Shown: positions 53,312 through 62,442, counted from the first letter of the stretch. The stretch: DNA of 64,000 bases from Flavobacteriales bacterium (GCA_022402535.1 JAKRSD010000012.1:62001-126000), one strand, 5' to 3'. A program made the numbers and translations. The notes: generated by a model not told the origin, from the letters alone.

Positions 53312-53346
53312 AATTAAATTTTTAAACCAATAATTTAAGTCAGAAG

Positions 53347-53931
53347 CTACTTCTCGGGAGGAATAAAAAAAGAGGATGTATATTCCAAGAGTTTTGAATT
53401 GTACGATGTATGGAAAGGAGTCTTTCCGATGGGAAAGACATCTATACTCACTTGTTGCGGTTGTTGATATATCAATGTTAAAAACCGGACAACCAGTTCG
53501 TTTCTTGATTTTGACTCTGGTTTATTTTTGATGGCAAGAGTGACCAGCGTGTTCAACTTTTTATTGAGACGGGTTTCCGCATGATCCCACCAGCACACAT
53601 AGACGACAGAATCAGCAGTTTCCGTTTTTTTCACCACGTCATACATTTCTCCTCGGTACTCAAACTCTTTGGCATGTTCCCAACGCAATTGGGTAATAGC
53701 CTGAGATTTTGAAAATCGAAGTTCCGTGAGTTCAGTACTGTCTATTCCATCAATCATGCGGTGTTTTACTTCCCGTTTTACGATTTTCTTTTGCACTTTA
53801 AATGACCAAAAAGCCCATTGCAGTGGACTTACAATCAATAAAACGAGAAATATGCCTAGGGCTTTCTGCAAAACGGATGCTTTAATTTGTGAGCCAAATA
53901 TATCAAACAAAAATGCGGAAACCACAGCCAT
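53347..53931 (-). CDS. Membrane-anchored protein of unknown function
   Basis: 194 residues. One hydrophobic helix at about 24-44 anchors the protein after a short N-terminal segment, followed by a basic stretch (K-K-I-V-K-R-E-V-K-H-R) and a mixed alpha/beta soluble domain containing V-Y-V-C-W-W-D-H-A-E-T. No known motif is recognised. It sits 35 nt upstream of the haem-type TonB receptor in the same direction, so a link to iron uptake is possible but only by position. Confidence 0.7.
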   Translation of the reverse strand: MAVVSAFLFDIFGSQIKASVLQKALGIFLVLLIVSPLQWAFWSFKVQKKIVKREVKHRMIDGIDSTELTELRFSKSQAITQLRWEHAKEFEYRGEMYDVVKKTETADSVVYVCWWDHAETRLNKKLNTLVTLAIKNKPESKSRNELVVRFLTLIYQQPQQVSIDVFPIGKTPFHTSYNSKLLEYTSSFFIPPEK

Positions 53932-54068
53932 TATTTAGATAATATTAATCTCACTCTTCTTACTTAAAATACTCATTTTCTGTATAGTCAACAAGTTAAA
54001 ACACGGTCATTTACAGCAACGTCTGCTATTCAAAGCCACAAACTGAGAAAATTATGAGTAAATAGGAT

Positions 54069-54076
54069 TACCTTCG
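54069..54076 (+). promoter_or_regulatory. -7-like box TACCTTCG for ychF
   Basis: One mismatch from TAnnTTTG, 22 nt before the ATG at 54099. Confidence 0.35.
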
Positions 54077-54098
54077 CGCGGATTTTAAAACAGAACAC

Positions 54099-55199
54099 AT
54101 GTCACTTAAATGCGGTATAGTAGGTTTGCCCAATGTAGGTAAATCAACCCTTTTCAACTGTATGTCAAGCGCCCAGGCGCAGGCAGCCAATTTCCCATTC
54201 TGCACCATTGAGCCCAATGTAGGCACTGTTACTGTACCCGATGAGCGACTGACCCAGCTTGCCAACATTGTAAATCCCGAAAGAATTGTACCCGCTGTTA
54301 CCGAAATTGTGGATATCGCCGGTCTTGTAAAGGGAGCCAGCAAGGGCGAAGGGTTGGGAAATAAATTTTTGGCCAATATCCGTGAGTGTGATGCCGTAAT
54401 TCACGTGCTTCGCTGCTTTGAAAATGACAACATCGTACATGTGGACGGGAGTGTGAATCCCGTGCGGGATAAAGAAATCATCGACACGGAACTGCAGTTG
54501 AAAGACTGGGAAACAGTGGACATCCGCATAAAAAAGGTTGAAAAAATGGCCAAAACGGGCGGCGATCCCGATGCGCGGAAATTATACGATGTTCTTTTGA
54601 TTGTGAAAGAGCATCTGGAGAAAGGAAAATCAGTTCGTTCGGCACCCATTGAACCAGAACAAAGAGAACTGCTGCACGATTTGTTTTTACTGACCGACAA
54701 ACCGGTGCTTTATGTATGCAATGTGGACGAATCTTCGGCAAAAAAAGGAAATGCCCATGTGGAAAGTGTTCGTGAAGCGGTAAAAGACGAAAACGCTGAA
54801 ATTATTGTACTTGCCGTGGCCCTGGAATCGGATATTGCCCAATTGGAAACCTACGATGAAAAAATGATGTTTCTGGACGAAGTGGGACTAACTGAACCCG
54901 GTGTGAACCGTCTGATTAAAGCCGCATACCGACTTTTAAAACTACAAACCTATTTTACGGCCGGCGTGAAAGAAGTGCGTGCCTGGACTATCACCGAAGG
55001 AATGACGGCCCCTAAAGCCGCCGGTGTAATCCATACCGATTTTGAAAAAGGATTCATTCGGGCTGAAGTAATTAAATTTGAAGACTATATAAAATTTAAA
55101 TCAGAAGCCGCCTGCCGCGAAAACGGAAAACTTTCTATTGAAGGCAAAGAGTATGTGGTGCAGGACGGCGATATCATGCATTTTAGATTTAATGTATAA
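54099..55199 (+). CDS. ychF: YchF/OLA1 ribosome-associated ATPase
   Basis: 366 residues. The Obg-type G domain begins G-I-V-G-L-P-N-V-G-K-S-T (residues 6-17), continues D-I-A-G-L-V-K-G-A-S-K-G-E-G-L-G-N-K-F-L as G3, and has N-V-D-E in place of the usual N-K-x-D, which explains the ATP preference of this family. A coiled-coil insert and C-terminal TGS domain complete it. YchF acts at the ribosome in translation control and stress. It heads a run of three further genes in the same direction. Confidence 0.96.
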   Translation: MSLKCGIVGLPNVGKSTLFNCMSSAQAQAANFPFCTIEPNVGTVTVPDERLTQLANIVNPERIVPAVTEIVDIAGLVKGASKGEGLGNKFLANIRECDAVIHVLRCFENDNIVHVDGSVNPVRDKEIIDTELQLKDWETVDIRIKKVEKMAKTGGDPDARKLYDVLLIVKEHLEKGKSVRSAPIEPEQRELLHDLFLLTDKPVLYVCNVDESSAKKGNAHVESVREAVKDENAEIIVLAVALESDIAQLETYDEKMMFLDEVGLTEPGVNRLIKAAYRLLKLQTYFTAGVKEVRAWTITEGMTAPKAAGVIHTDFEKGFIRAEVIKFEDYIKFKSEAACRENGKLSIEGKEYVVQDGDIMHFRFNV

Positions 55200-55204
55200 A
55201 TTTT

Positions 55205-55567
55205 ATGAAGAGCCTATTTCTCACCATACTGATTTTACAATCTTTCAGCCTGTTTGCTCAGGTAAAATTTAAGGCAAAGGAACTGCAGGATCCTATCAAA
55301 TTCGGACGTCTGGTTGTACACACATCGCAAGAAGGAACGCTGAGCCAATGGGAAAATCTGCTACATAAAGATTTTGTGGAATTAGGTACCGAATTTACCA
55401 TGTTTCATTTTTCAGTTTGGAGAGATGCCTTTAAGCCCGTTTGGGACAAACACAACAAAAAGTCGGCAATTCCTGTTACTCTGACAAACGAAAAACTTTT
55501 AAAAATTGAGGGTATCAGCGTGATTATAATCAAAGAAAACGGACGGTATTACATCAATGAGCGTTAA
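55205..55567 (+). CDS. Exported small protein, possibly DUF4440/SnoaL-like
   Basis: 120 residues, starting 5 nt after ychF. Signal peptide about 1-18 (S-L-F-A-Q). The mature part opens with an alpha/beta stretch including W-E-N-L-L-H-K-D-F-V-E-L-G, which resembles the first helix and strand of SnoaL/NTF2-like proteins, and ends I-I-I-K-E-N-G-R-Y-Y-I. The fold assignment is tentative; no catalytic motif is visible. Proximity to ychF suggests co-transcription rather than shared function. Confidence 0.7.
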   Translation: MKSLFLTILILQSFSLFAQVKFKAKELQDPIKFGRLVVHTSQEGTLSQWENLLHKDFVELGTEFTMFHFSVWRDAFKPVWDKHNKKSAIPVTLTNEKLLKIEGISVIIIKENGRYYINER

Positions 55568-55586
55568 GCATTACTAAGTATATTTT

Positions 55587-55594
55587 TATATTTG
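55587..55594 (+). promoter_or_regulatory. -7 box TATATTTG
   Basis: Exact TAnnTTTG, 18 nt before the ATG at 55613, so the DUF6580-like gene can be transcribed separately. Confidence 0.5.
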
Positions 55595-55612
55595 CCCCAA
55601 CAGAATACTCAA

Positions 55613-56203
55613 ATGAATAAGAACATTTTAAGATATACCCTTTTGATGGCATTAGCCATGGTTATTGTTTCACTTGCCCGAATTATGCCTCATCCCTATA
55701 ATTTCACTCCCGTGGCAGCTTTGGCGCTATATGGGGGGGCAAGAGGAAAAAATACTGCCTTTTCTTTTCTTTTGCCTTTATCGGTAATGATTTTCAGCGA
55801 TTTATTGGTAATGCAGTTTCTGTATCCTGATCTGGGAAGCCCCATGGCATATTTTGGCACCCAAACTATGCTCAGTGTGTATGCCGCTTTTGCCGTAATC
55901 GTGGTTTTAGGATTTTTAATCCGTAATAAAACAAAAACCTCTGTTATCATTGGAGCTACATTGACTTCCTCTGCCCTATTTTACCTGATTACCAATTTTG
56001 TATCCTGGGCCGGAAACCCGTTCTATCCGCAAACTTTATCTGGTCTGATGGCCTGTTATGCGGCTGGAATCCCTTTTTACAACAATGAAATCACGGGTAG
56101 TTTCTTTTTGAATCAGTTTGCCGGTGATTTATTTTTCTCTGCACTTCTTTTTGGAGCGCACGCTCTGTTTACACGCAGAGTAAGCCAAACGGCGCATATT
56201 TAA
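55613..56203 (+). CDS. DUF6580-like membrane protein
   Basis: 196 residues with five or six hydrophobic segments. R-I-M-P-H-P-Y-N-F-T-P-V-A-A-L-A-L-Y-G-G-A near the N terminus is typical of a conserved Bacteroidota membrane family (DUF6580) whose function is unknown; the fold recalls ECF transporter S-components. A TTG at 55592 is in frame but lies within the -7 box, so the ATG at 55613 is chosen. It ends 4 nt before the FAD oxidoreductase gene, suggesting they are expressed together. Confidence 0.75.
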   Translation: MNKNILRYTLLMALAMVIVSLARIMPHPYNFTPVAALALYGGARGKNTAFSFLLPLSVMIFSDLLVMQFLYPDLGSPMAYFGTQTMLSVYAAFAVIVVLGFLIRNKTKTSVIIGATLTSSALFYLITNFVSWAGNPFYPQTLSGLMACYAAGIPFYNNEITGSFFLNQFAGDLFFSALLFGAHALFTRRVSQTAHI

Positions 56204-56207
56204 TTTC

Positions 56208-57341
56208 ATGTTCAGTTATTGGCAAAAGTCGGTTTGGTTTCAAAAAACAGACGTTGCCATTATAGGCAGTGGTATTGTAGGATTATCAGCAGCCATTCAT
56301 CTGAAAATTAAAAATCCGGCACTTAAGGTTACCCTTTTCGAAAAAGGATTTTTACCGGCCGGAGGTACTTCCAAAAATGCAGGCTTTGCCACCTTTGGAA
56401 GCATCAGCGAAATTTCTGACGATTTATCTCACCATAATTCTGAAGCCGTATTTTCGCTGGCAAACAACCGTATCCGGGGATTGTATGCGCTTAGAAATCT
56501 ATTATCAGATAATCTTATCCGCTATGAAGCTTCAGGTGGATATGAAATTTTTAAAACCGAAGAAGAATATTCATTCTACTCCGAAAAAATTGTTGAGATA
56601 AATACCCTTTTTGAAGAATACACCGGATTGAAAAACGTGTATTCCATTCCCGATGAAAATGCGGATTACTTTGGTTTTAATAACACCGCCGGACTTATCT
56701 TCAATCAATACGAAGGCCTGCTAAACTCAGGAAATTTAATAAAAGCCTTGTTAGAAAAAGCCCGTTCATTCGGAGTTGAAATCTTTAACGGATTTGAATT
56801 AAGCCGATTTGAATCAGACAGTAACGGGGTTGATTTATTTTTTAAAACGCCCGATGTGCAGATTCAAAGCAGTAAACTATTGCTCTGCACGAATGGTTTC
56901 ACGGGTCAAATCCTTTCCGGTTTAGATGTAAACCCTGCACGGGGATTGGTTTTGGTAACCTCTCCGATTGAAAATTTGAAGCTCAAAGGCGGATTTCATC
57001 ATAACAAAGGCTATGATTATTTCCGCGAAATTGACGGAAGAGTTTTGCTTGGAGGAGGAAGAAATCTGGATATCGAAGGAGAAACCACTACCGAAGAGTC
57101 CATTAATCCACAAATACATTCCTATTTAGTGTCCTTGTTGCGTGAAGTCATTTTGCCAGACAGCCCATTCACTATAGAATACGAATGGACCGGAGTAATG
57201 GGAGTGGGTAAAACCAAAAAGCCGATTGTAGAAAACATACAACCTCATGTATTCTGTGCCGTAAGAATGGGCGGAATGGGTGTGGCATTGGGTACACTTA
57301 CCGGGGCTGAAGCGGCAGATTTAATTTTAAGTCGGAATTAA
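56208..57341 (+). CDS. FAD-dependent oxidoreductase, DAO family
   Basis: 377 residues. The FAD-binding motif V-A-I-I-G-S-G-I-V-G-L-S is near residue 17, followed by G-G-T-S-K-N-A-G-F-A-T-F-G, the usual DAO region for flavin contact. The C-terminal T-G-V-M-G-V-G-K-T-K-K-P and G-G-M-G-V-A-L-G close the FAD site. It probably oxidises an amino acid or related amine. It starts 4 nt after the DUF6580-like membrane gene, which could supply a substrate (inference). Confidence 0.88.
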   Translation: MFSYWQKSVWFQKTDVAIIGSGIVGLSAAIHLKIKNPALKVTLFEKGFLPAGGTSKNAGFATFGSISEISDDLSHHNSEAVFSLANNRIRGLYALRNLLSDNLIRYEASGGYEIFKTEEEYSFYSEKIVEINTLFEEYTGLKNVYSIPDENADYFGFNNTAGLIFNQYEGLLNSGNLIKALLEKARSFGVEIFNGFELSRFESDSNGVDLFFKTPDVQIQSSKLLLCTNGFTGQILSGLDVNPARGLVLVTSPIENLKLKGGFHHNKGYDYFREIDGRVLLGGGRNLDIEGETTTEESINPQIHSYLVSLLREVILPDSPFTIEYEWTGVMGVGKTKKPIVENIQPHVFCAVRMGGMGVALGTLTGAEAADLILSRN

Positions 57342-57469
57342 ACGGGTATCGGCTACCATATATCCGGTTATACAAAATGATTTCCTGTTTTTATTGAATT
57401 AAATCCAGTGTTCATGAAATTCCCACTCTTGTAATTATATCTTTTTTATTCTTTTAGAAAAAATTAGTC

Positions 57470-57967
57470 ATGAAAAAAGCAATTATCGTACTTACTGTTA
57501 TTCTTGCTTATCAGCTTGGATATGGACAACTAAATATCAAAGTTGGCCTAAAAGAAATTAACATTACAGTACCCGCCAGCTGTAAGTACAAAAAAACGAT
57601 GGGAGGCATCGAAACGGGTACAAGTGTGGAATGCTATGTATGGAAAGATGCTGAATTCCTTTATTATACGCATGTAGAAATCAGCAATAAAGTGGCTAAT
57701 CTATGTATGGAATATAAAATTCCTCTAGAAATTATTGACAACTCTACATTTGAAATTTCTCAAAATACCAATAAAAATACAAGTCCTGATAATTTTTATT
57801 ACGCGTATTTTCAAACCATAGACTGGCAAAAATTTGAGCAGGTAAAATGGTTTGCAAACTTAGATAAAGAATCCCGCAGCGAATGGTCAAACCTGCATAT
57901 CGGATTCCAAACCAAAGAAGATGCCGAAAAATTCAAAGCAGGTTTTCCTTTCAAAGAAGAAGAATAA
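57470..57967 (+). CDS. Exported protein of unknown function
   Basis: 165 residues with a signal peptide of about 19 residues (Y-Q-L-G-Y-G-Q). The mature part contains two cysteines in the first half (C-K-Y-K-K-T and E-C-Y-V-W) plus one at V-A-N-L-C-M, and a W-x-K-F-E-Q-V-K-W segment. No family is recognised. It is a single gene with a terminator shared with the convergent MATE gene. It is likely periplasmic, since no lipobox or T9SS signal is present. Confidence 0.75.
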   Translation: MKKAIIVLTVILAYQLGYGQLNIKVGLKEINITVPASCKYKKTMGGIETGTSVECYVWKDAEFLYYTHVEISNKVANLCMEYKIPLEIIDNSTFEISQNTNKNTSPDNFYYAYFQTIDWQKFEQVKWFANLDKESRSEWSNLHIGFQTKEDAEKFKAGFPFKEEE

Positions 57968-57989
57968 TTGAAGTTTTAAGATAAAATTA

Positions 57990-58020
57990 TGGCCTGGAAT
58001 ATCTGTTTCAGGCCATTTTT
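57990..58020 (+). terminator. Rho-independent terminator between convergent genes
   Basis: A 10-bp stem with one G-U pair (57990-57999 with 58006-58015) followed by TTTTT on the plus strand. Confidence 0.75.
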
Positions 58021-59368
58021 ATTTTGGGAAAGAGAAAAAATTCTTTGGGAGCACTTTATCCCATTTCCAAAGATAAAATACCGAAAATAAGCCCCAAAAG
58101 AACATATACACAATTTCCGAAAACCAAATGCCTGTAATATCCTGCGGATAAAATACCGTTACCATAAAAGTATAACCTATGTAAATCACAAGCCCGGAGG
58201 CTTCCACCATCAGGGAGGCCATTGTTTTTCCCGTTCCGGAAATTACACTGAACATTACATAAGAAAACGCCATCATCACCAAAGCGGCAGCCAAAATCCA
58301 ATCGGTGCGAGAAGCTTCTTCTGCTAAAGAACTGTCTTCCGTAAACAGCATTAATCCGGGTTTTAAAAACAGATATAAAAACACAGAAAGAAACAGCAAC
58401 GTTCCCACAGACATTTTCAATATTTTCTTTACCAAACCATACACGTCTTCTTCGCGCCCCTGCCCTATCAGATTGCTTACCATGGAGCTGGTAGCCGAGC
58501 CATAAGCCAATATGGGCATAATTAATACAGAATATAACGAGCGAATAATAATAGACATCCCCAGATTACGTTCACCGGTGTTTTCTATCAACGTAAAAAA
58601 CAAAAACCAGCTGGTGATGGATATAAAATGTTGGATAACCAGAGGGCCTGATACTTTTACGATTTGAATGAATAAACTTAACTGAGGAAATGTAAATCGT
58701 CTCATTCCATATTTCTCTGGATTGAGAATAAAATAGGCAAACACAGCATACGAAATAAACGTAACACACTCGGCCAATGCCGTGGCATACGCTGCACCTT
58801 GTATACCCAATTCCGGAAAACCGCCCTTTCCAAAAATTAAAAAATAATCAAAAACTATATTTACAATACCTCCCAAAATAGCAGATACCGTAATCGGATA
58901 GGTATTTCCTAATCCTACGAAGTAAGAAATAAAACCGAACCCCATGATTGAAAACAGCATACCGGGGGTGCGGGCTTTCAGATATTCTACCACAAGAATC
59001 CTAAGCGAATCACTGGATAAAACCAGTCGAAAAAGTGGATCAGATAAAAAGAGAACAAAAGCAATGGTTAACAGCGCAAAAAAGGACAAAAAAATTAATC
59101 CATGCCGGAGAATCACCCCTGATTGCGAAAAATTTCCTTCTCCGTTTCTACGGGCAACCAATATTTGAATTCCTACGGAAAACCCCATACTGATCATGGC
59201 CGGAACCAAAAAAAACATGAAGGCATACCCTACCGCACTTTGTTCGGGTGTACCCACGCGCCCCATAAATGCAGTATCTACGATGGTTACCAACGTATTC
59301 GCCAACATTCCCAAAAAAATGGGTAATGCCATTTTTAAAATATCCAAATATGAATTCCCTGTTTTCAT
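58019..59368 (-). CDS. MATE family efflux transporter
   Basis: 449 residues with twelve hydrophobic helices in two similar halves, the standard MATE length. The N-terminal A-L-P-I-F-L-G-M-L-A-N-T-L-V-T-I-V-D-T-A-F-M-G-R-V-G is characteristic, and G-F-S-V-G-I-Q-I-L-V-A-R-R is the second-helix signature. It exports cationic or lipophilic compounds using a Na+ or H+ gradient; the substrate is unknown. The ATG at 59368 directly abuts the stop of the RlmI-like gene, so both come from one transcript. Confidence 0.92.
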   Translation of the reverse strand: MKTGNSYLDILKMALPIFLGMLANTLVTIVDTAFMGRVGTPEQSAVGYAFMFFLVPAMISMGFSVGIQILVARRNGEGNFSQSGVILRHGLIFLSFFALLTIAFVLFLSDPLFRLVLSSDSLRILVVEYLKARTPGMLFSIMGFGFISYFVGLGNTYPITVSAILGGIVNIVFDYFLIFGKGGFPELGIQGAAYATALAECVTFISYAVFAYFILNPEKYGMRRFTFPQLSLFIQIVKVSGPLVIQHFISITSWFLFFTLIENTGERNLGMSIIIRSLYSVLIMPILAYGSATSSMVSNLIGQGREEDVYGLVKKILKMSVGTLLFLSVFLYLFLKPGLMLFTEDSSLAEEASRTDWILAAALVMMAFSYVMFSVISGTGKTMASLMVEASGLVIYIGYTFMVTVFYPQDITGIWFSEIVYMFFWGLFSVFYLWKWDKVLPKNFFSFPK

Positions 59369-60541
59369 TTAATCGATATAAAGCACAAGGCCTTTCAAAT
59401 ACTCACCTTCGTTGTGAAATATCGAAGTAGGATGACAAGGCGACTGGGTAAGCCTATGCAATACCCTGACATTTCTTCCCGCTTCTATGGCCGCTGAATA
59501 CACTGTTCTTTCAAACATTTCACGGTTTACAACCTGTGAGCATGAAAATGTAAATATCAAACCGCCTTTTTTGATGACTTTCAGGGCAGAAACATTCAAT
59601 CTTTTGTAGGCCTGAATGGCATTATGTCTTTTAGATAAGGATTTAGCAAATGCAGGAGGATCCAACACAATAATGTCAAAATCAGGCCCCGCTTCATGCA
59701 TGTAGGGAATCACATCTGCACAAACTGATTCATGATTATTTGAAGAAAAACCATTGATTTTTAAATTTTTATCGACCTGTTCCATGGCATAAGCCGAAAT
59801 ATCTACCGATACCACTTTTTCTGCACCTCCCCTGAGCGCATACATACTGAAACCACCTGTATAACAGAATGTATTCAGCACTCTTTTACCTCGGGGATAG
59901 GTTTCTAACAAACTTCTGTTTTCACGCTGGTCTAAAAAGAAACCTGTTTTCTGCCCACCGAACGGGTCCACCAAAAACTGAATTCCATTCTCTTTTATAA
60001 CTACCGATTCTTTGTCTTTACCTCTATATAGTTCAGTTTCGCTATGTTTATCAAAAGTGTTTCTGACTACAATGCGAGAATCTGAAAAGGTTTGAATAGC
60101 GGTTAATCCATTAATGATTAATTCTTTGTTTTCGAACAAAAACGCATGGTGAAACTGAAGAACTACCGTATCGGCATATACATCCACAATCAAACCGGGA
60201 ATACCATCGCCTTCGCCATTGATGAGCCTGAAAGAGGTGCTGTTTTCAGCAGGATAAAACCCGATAGACTTTCTGAAATTTAAAGCGGACTCAAATTTAT
60301 TCTTCCAAAAAACCGCGTCCGGTGTTTCGTCTGAAAAATTGATTAATCTCACGGCAATTGATGAATCAGAAAAATAGCCTGTGCCCAACACCTGATTTTT
60401 AGCGTCTAATACTTTCACCCATCGAGAGGAATTATCTTCAAAGCTTTTGGAAAAAATAGCGCCAGAAAATACCCAAGGGTGATATCTTTTTATTGAATCT
60501 TCTTTTCCTTTTCTTAATACAACAAAATCCTGAATGGCCAT
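59369..60541 (-). CDS. RlmI-like 23S rRNA (cytosine-5) methyltransferase
   Basis: 390 residues: N-terminal PUA domain (about 1-75, R-Y-H-P-W-V-F-S-G-A-I), an RNA-binding EEHEE-like middle region, and a C-terminal SAM domain with V-L-N-T-F-C-Y-T-G-G-F-S (motif I), V-S-V-D-I-S, I-I-V-L-D-P-P-A-F-A-K-S (motif IV) and F-S-C-S-Q-V with the catalytic Cys. This is the RlmI/RlmK-N architecture; RlmI methylates C1962 of 23S rRNA. Its own TACCTTTG box lies 18 nt before the ATG at 60541. Confidence 0.92.
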   Translation of the reverse strand: MAIQDFVVLRKGKEDSIKRYHPWVFSGAIFSKSFEDNSSRWVKVLDAKNQVLGTGYFSDSSIAVRLINFSDETPDAVFWKNKFESALNFRKSIGFYPAENSTSFRLINGEGDGIPGLIVDVYADTVVLQFHHAFLFENKELIINGLTAIQTFSDSRIVVRNTFDKHSETELYRGKDKESVVIKENGIQFLVDPFGGQKTGFFLDQRENRSLLETYPRGKRVLNTFCYTGGFSMYALRGGAEKVVSVDISAYAMEQVDKNLKINGFSSNNHESVCADVIPYMHEAGPDFDIIVLDPPAFAKSLSKRHNAIQAYKRLNVSALKVIKKGGLIFTFSCSQVVNREMFERTVYSAAIEAGRNVRVLHRLTQSPCHPTSIFHNEGEYLKGLVLYID

Positions 60542-60558
60542 GATGATAAAATAGTGGG

Positions 60559-60566
60559 CAAAGGTA
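60559..60566 (-). promoter_or_regulatory. -7 box TACCTTTG for the RlmI-like/MATE unit
   Basis: Exact TAnnTTTG on the minus strand, 17 nt before the ATG at 60541. Confidence 0.5.
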
Positions 60567-60637
60567 AAGTTAATACTCCGTTATCCTGAAAAAACATTCT
60601 TTAATGTGGCTTGTTTGCATTGCTGGTTATTAACTCC

Positions 60638-60645
60638 CAACTTTG
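60638..60645 (+). promoter_or_regulatory. -7-like box CAACTTTG, 4 nt before the bshA start
   Basis: One mismatch from TAnnTTTG; the 4-nt gap to the ATG at 60650 is the same as at 1638, 12638 and 50212. Confidence 0.35.
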
Positions 60646-60649
60646 GTCC

Positions 60650-61774
60650 ATGAATATCGGAATCGTATTATATCCCACTTTTGGCGGCAGCGGCGTGGTT
60701 GCCACCGAGTTAGGTCTTGAACTTGCCCAAAGAGGGCATCATGTGCATTTTATTTCGTACAACCAACCGGCCCGTATCCATTATTTCAGTAAAACAGTCA
60801 CTTTTCATGAGGTTATTGTTCCTGATTATCCATTATTTGATTTTGCACCTTACGAAACGGCTCTTACAGGAAAAATTGTAGATGTGGCTCTTTACGAAAA
60901 CTTAGATGTGTTGCATGCGCATTATGCTATTCCGCATGCCACCTGTGCCTATCTTGCCAAACAAATATTAGCTTCAAAAGGAAAAAATCTTCCCTTTATA
61001 ACCACACTTCACGGTACGGACATCACATTGGTCGGAAAAGAACCTTCTTATGCCCCATCCGTGAAATTTGCCATTGAAAACTCAGATGCCATCACTGCTG
61101 TTTCAGACAGTCTCAGAAGAGAGACCATTGATAATTTAGGAATTACCAAGAATATTGAAGTAATCCATAACTTTATCAACCCGGAATTATACCAATATAA
61201 TCCTGAAAAATGCATACGGAGTTATGCAGCACCCAATGGAGAAAAAATAATGATGCATATTTCTAACTTCAGACCCGTAAAAAGGGTTCATGACGTAATT
61301 ACGGCATTTGCAGGTATTCAGAAAGAAATTCCGGTAAAACTGGTTATGGTGGGCGATGGACCCGAACGCAATGCCGCGGAAAGACAGGTAAGAGATTTAG
61401 GTCTTGAAAAACAGGTGTATTTTTTCGGAAAAATTAAACAGCCTTCCGATATACTTCCCTGTGCCGATTTGTTCATATTACCTTCTGAATCTGAAAGTTT
61501 CGGCCTTTCGGGGCTTGAAGCTTTAGCATCGGGTGTGCCGGTTATATCTACCCATACAGGTGGAACCCCCGAAGTGCAGATTCATGGAGAAACCGGGTAT
61601 TTAACTGCTCCGGGCGATACCGAAGCAATGATAAAATTTGGCATTGAAATACTTAAAGATGAAGAAAGACTAAACACTTTTAAAAAGAATGCAAAAGCCC
61701 GTTCGCTCGAATTTACGGCAGATAAAATTATCCCCAGGTATGAAGCGTTGTACGAAAAAGTGATTAGAAATTAA
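60650..61774 (+). CDS. bshA: N-acetyl-alpha-D-glucosaminyl L-malate synthase BshA
   Basis: 374 residues, GT4 fold. M-N-I-G-I-V-L-Y-P-T-F-G-G-S-G-V-V-A-T-E-L-G is nearly diagnostic for BshA, as are H-A-H-Y-A-I-P-H and the C-domain I-S-N-F-R-P-V-K-R and F-I-L-P-S-E-S-E-S-F-G-L. It joins GlcNAc to malate in the first step of bacillithiol synthesis, so the organism should make this thiol; bshB and bshC are not in the window. The in-frame TTG at 60611 is rejected. The 3' end overlaps the convergent DUF4294 gene by 4 nt. Confidence 0.95.
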   Translation: MNIGIVLYPTFGGSGVVATELGLELAQRGHHVHFISYNQPARIHYFSKTVTFHEVIVPDYPLFDFAPYETALTGKIVDVALYENLDVLHAHYAIPHATCAYLAKQILASKGKNLPFITTLHGTDITLVGKEPSYAPSVKFAIENSDAITAVSDSLRRETIDNLGITKNIEVIHNFINPELYQYNPEKCIRSYAAPNGEKIMMHISNFRPVKRVHDVITAFAGIQKEIPVKLVMVGDGPERNAAERQVRDLGLEKQVYFFGKIKQPSDILPCADLFILPSESESFGLSGLEALASGVPVISTHTGGTPEVQIHGETGYLTAPGDTEAMIKFGIEILKDEERLNTFKKNAKARSLEFTADKIIPRYEALYEKVIRN

Positions 61775-62403
61775 ATCGTTCCCGCTTCTATCATTTTTAC
61801 CACCTCATCGATATACTTATCTTCTATGTTATTTTGGGGGTCGAATTTTGTTTTCAGGTTATACCCAAACATCTTAGCCATTCCATTATAAAACCAGGCT
61901 CTGAATTCACCTCTGAATCCTTCTACCAAATCGTAAGAACTTTCTCCTGTTTGCCTGTCAATGAGTTTAAGCAGGATTCTTCCCTGTTCTTTACTTAACC
62001 GTTTTATTTCATTTCCATATTTAGTGTCCAGCTCATCTTCCACGTTTTTCATGTATTCTTTGCGCTCTTTTTTAGACATACCGAGGGTTTCTTTTTCCTT
62101 TTCAGCCATTAATACACCCGCCTTATGGGCATATGGGTAAACCCTTTTGATATTTGAAACCAGCTTATCATACTTTTTTTGTTCTTTGGGTTTAGCAAAT
62201 GTTCTGAGAGATAAAATTTCAACCGGTTTTAATCCACTGATTAATATTGTGTCTCCAAATTCATTTACCGTGTAACGCATCAAAGAAAATTCATCCGCAT
62301 GCTCTACTTTGTTGCGGTTCATTTTTGCCAATGCAGCCTCTTTTTGGGCATAAGATGCAGAGTAAATAAAAGAGAAAACTGAAAGAAAAAACAACCTATT
62401 CAT
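61771..62403 (-). CDS. DUF4294 family exported protein
   Basis: 210 residues. Signal peptide of about 19 residues (S-A-S-Y-A-Q). The mature protein is helical and charged, with V-Y-P-Y-A-H-K-A, then I-L-L-K-L-I-D-R-Q-T-G-E-S-S-Y-D-L-V and F-G-Y-N-L-K-T-K-F-D-P, which match the Bacteroidota-specific DUF4294 family. The function is unknown, and it is probably periplasmic. The frame opens at a TTG (62409), but the ATG at 62403 is the natural start. The 3' end overlaps bshA by 4 nt. Confidence 0.85.
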   Translation of the reverse strand: MNRLFFLSVFSFIYSASYAQKEAALAKMNRNKVEHADEFSLMRYTVNEFGDTILISGLKPVEILSLRTFAKPKEQKKYDKLVSNIKRVYPYAHKAGVLMAEKEKETLGMSKKERKEYMKNVEDELDTKYGNEIKRLSKEQGRILLKLIDRQTGESSYDLVEGFRGEFRAWFYNGMAKMFGYNLKTKFDPQNNIEDKYIDEVVKMIEAGTI

Positions 62404-62442
62404 ACTCAATCTTTCATTTGATTAGGCAATATATATGCCAAA

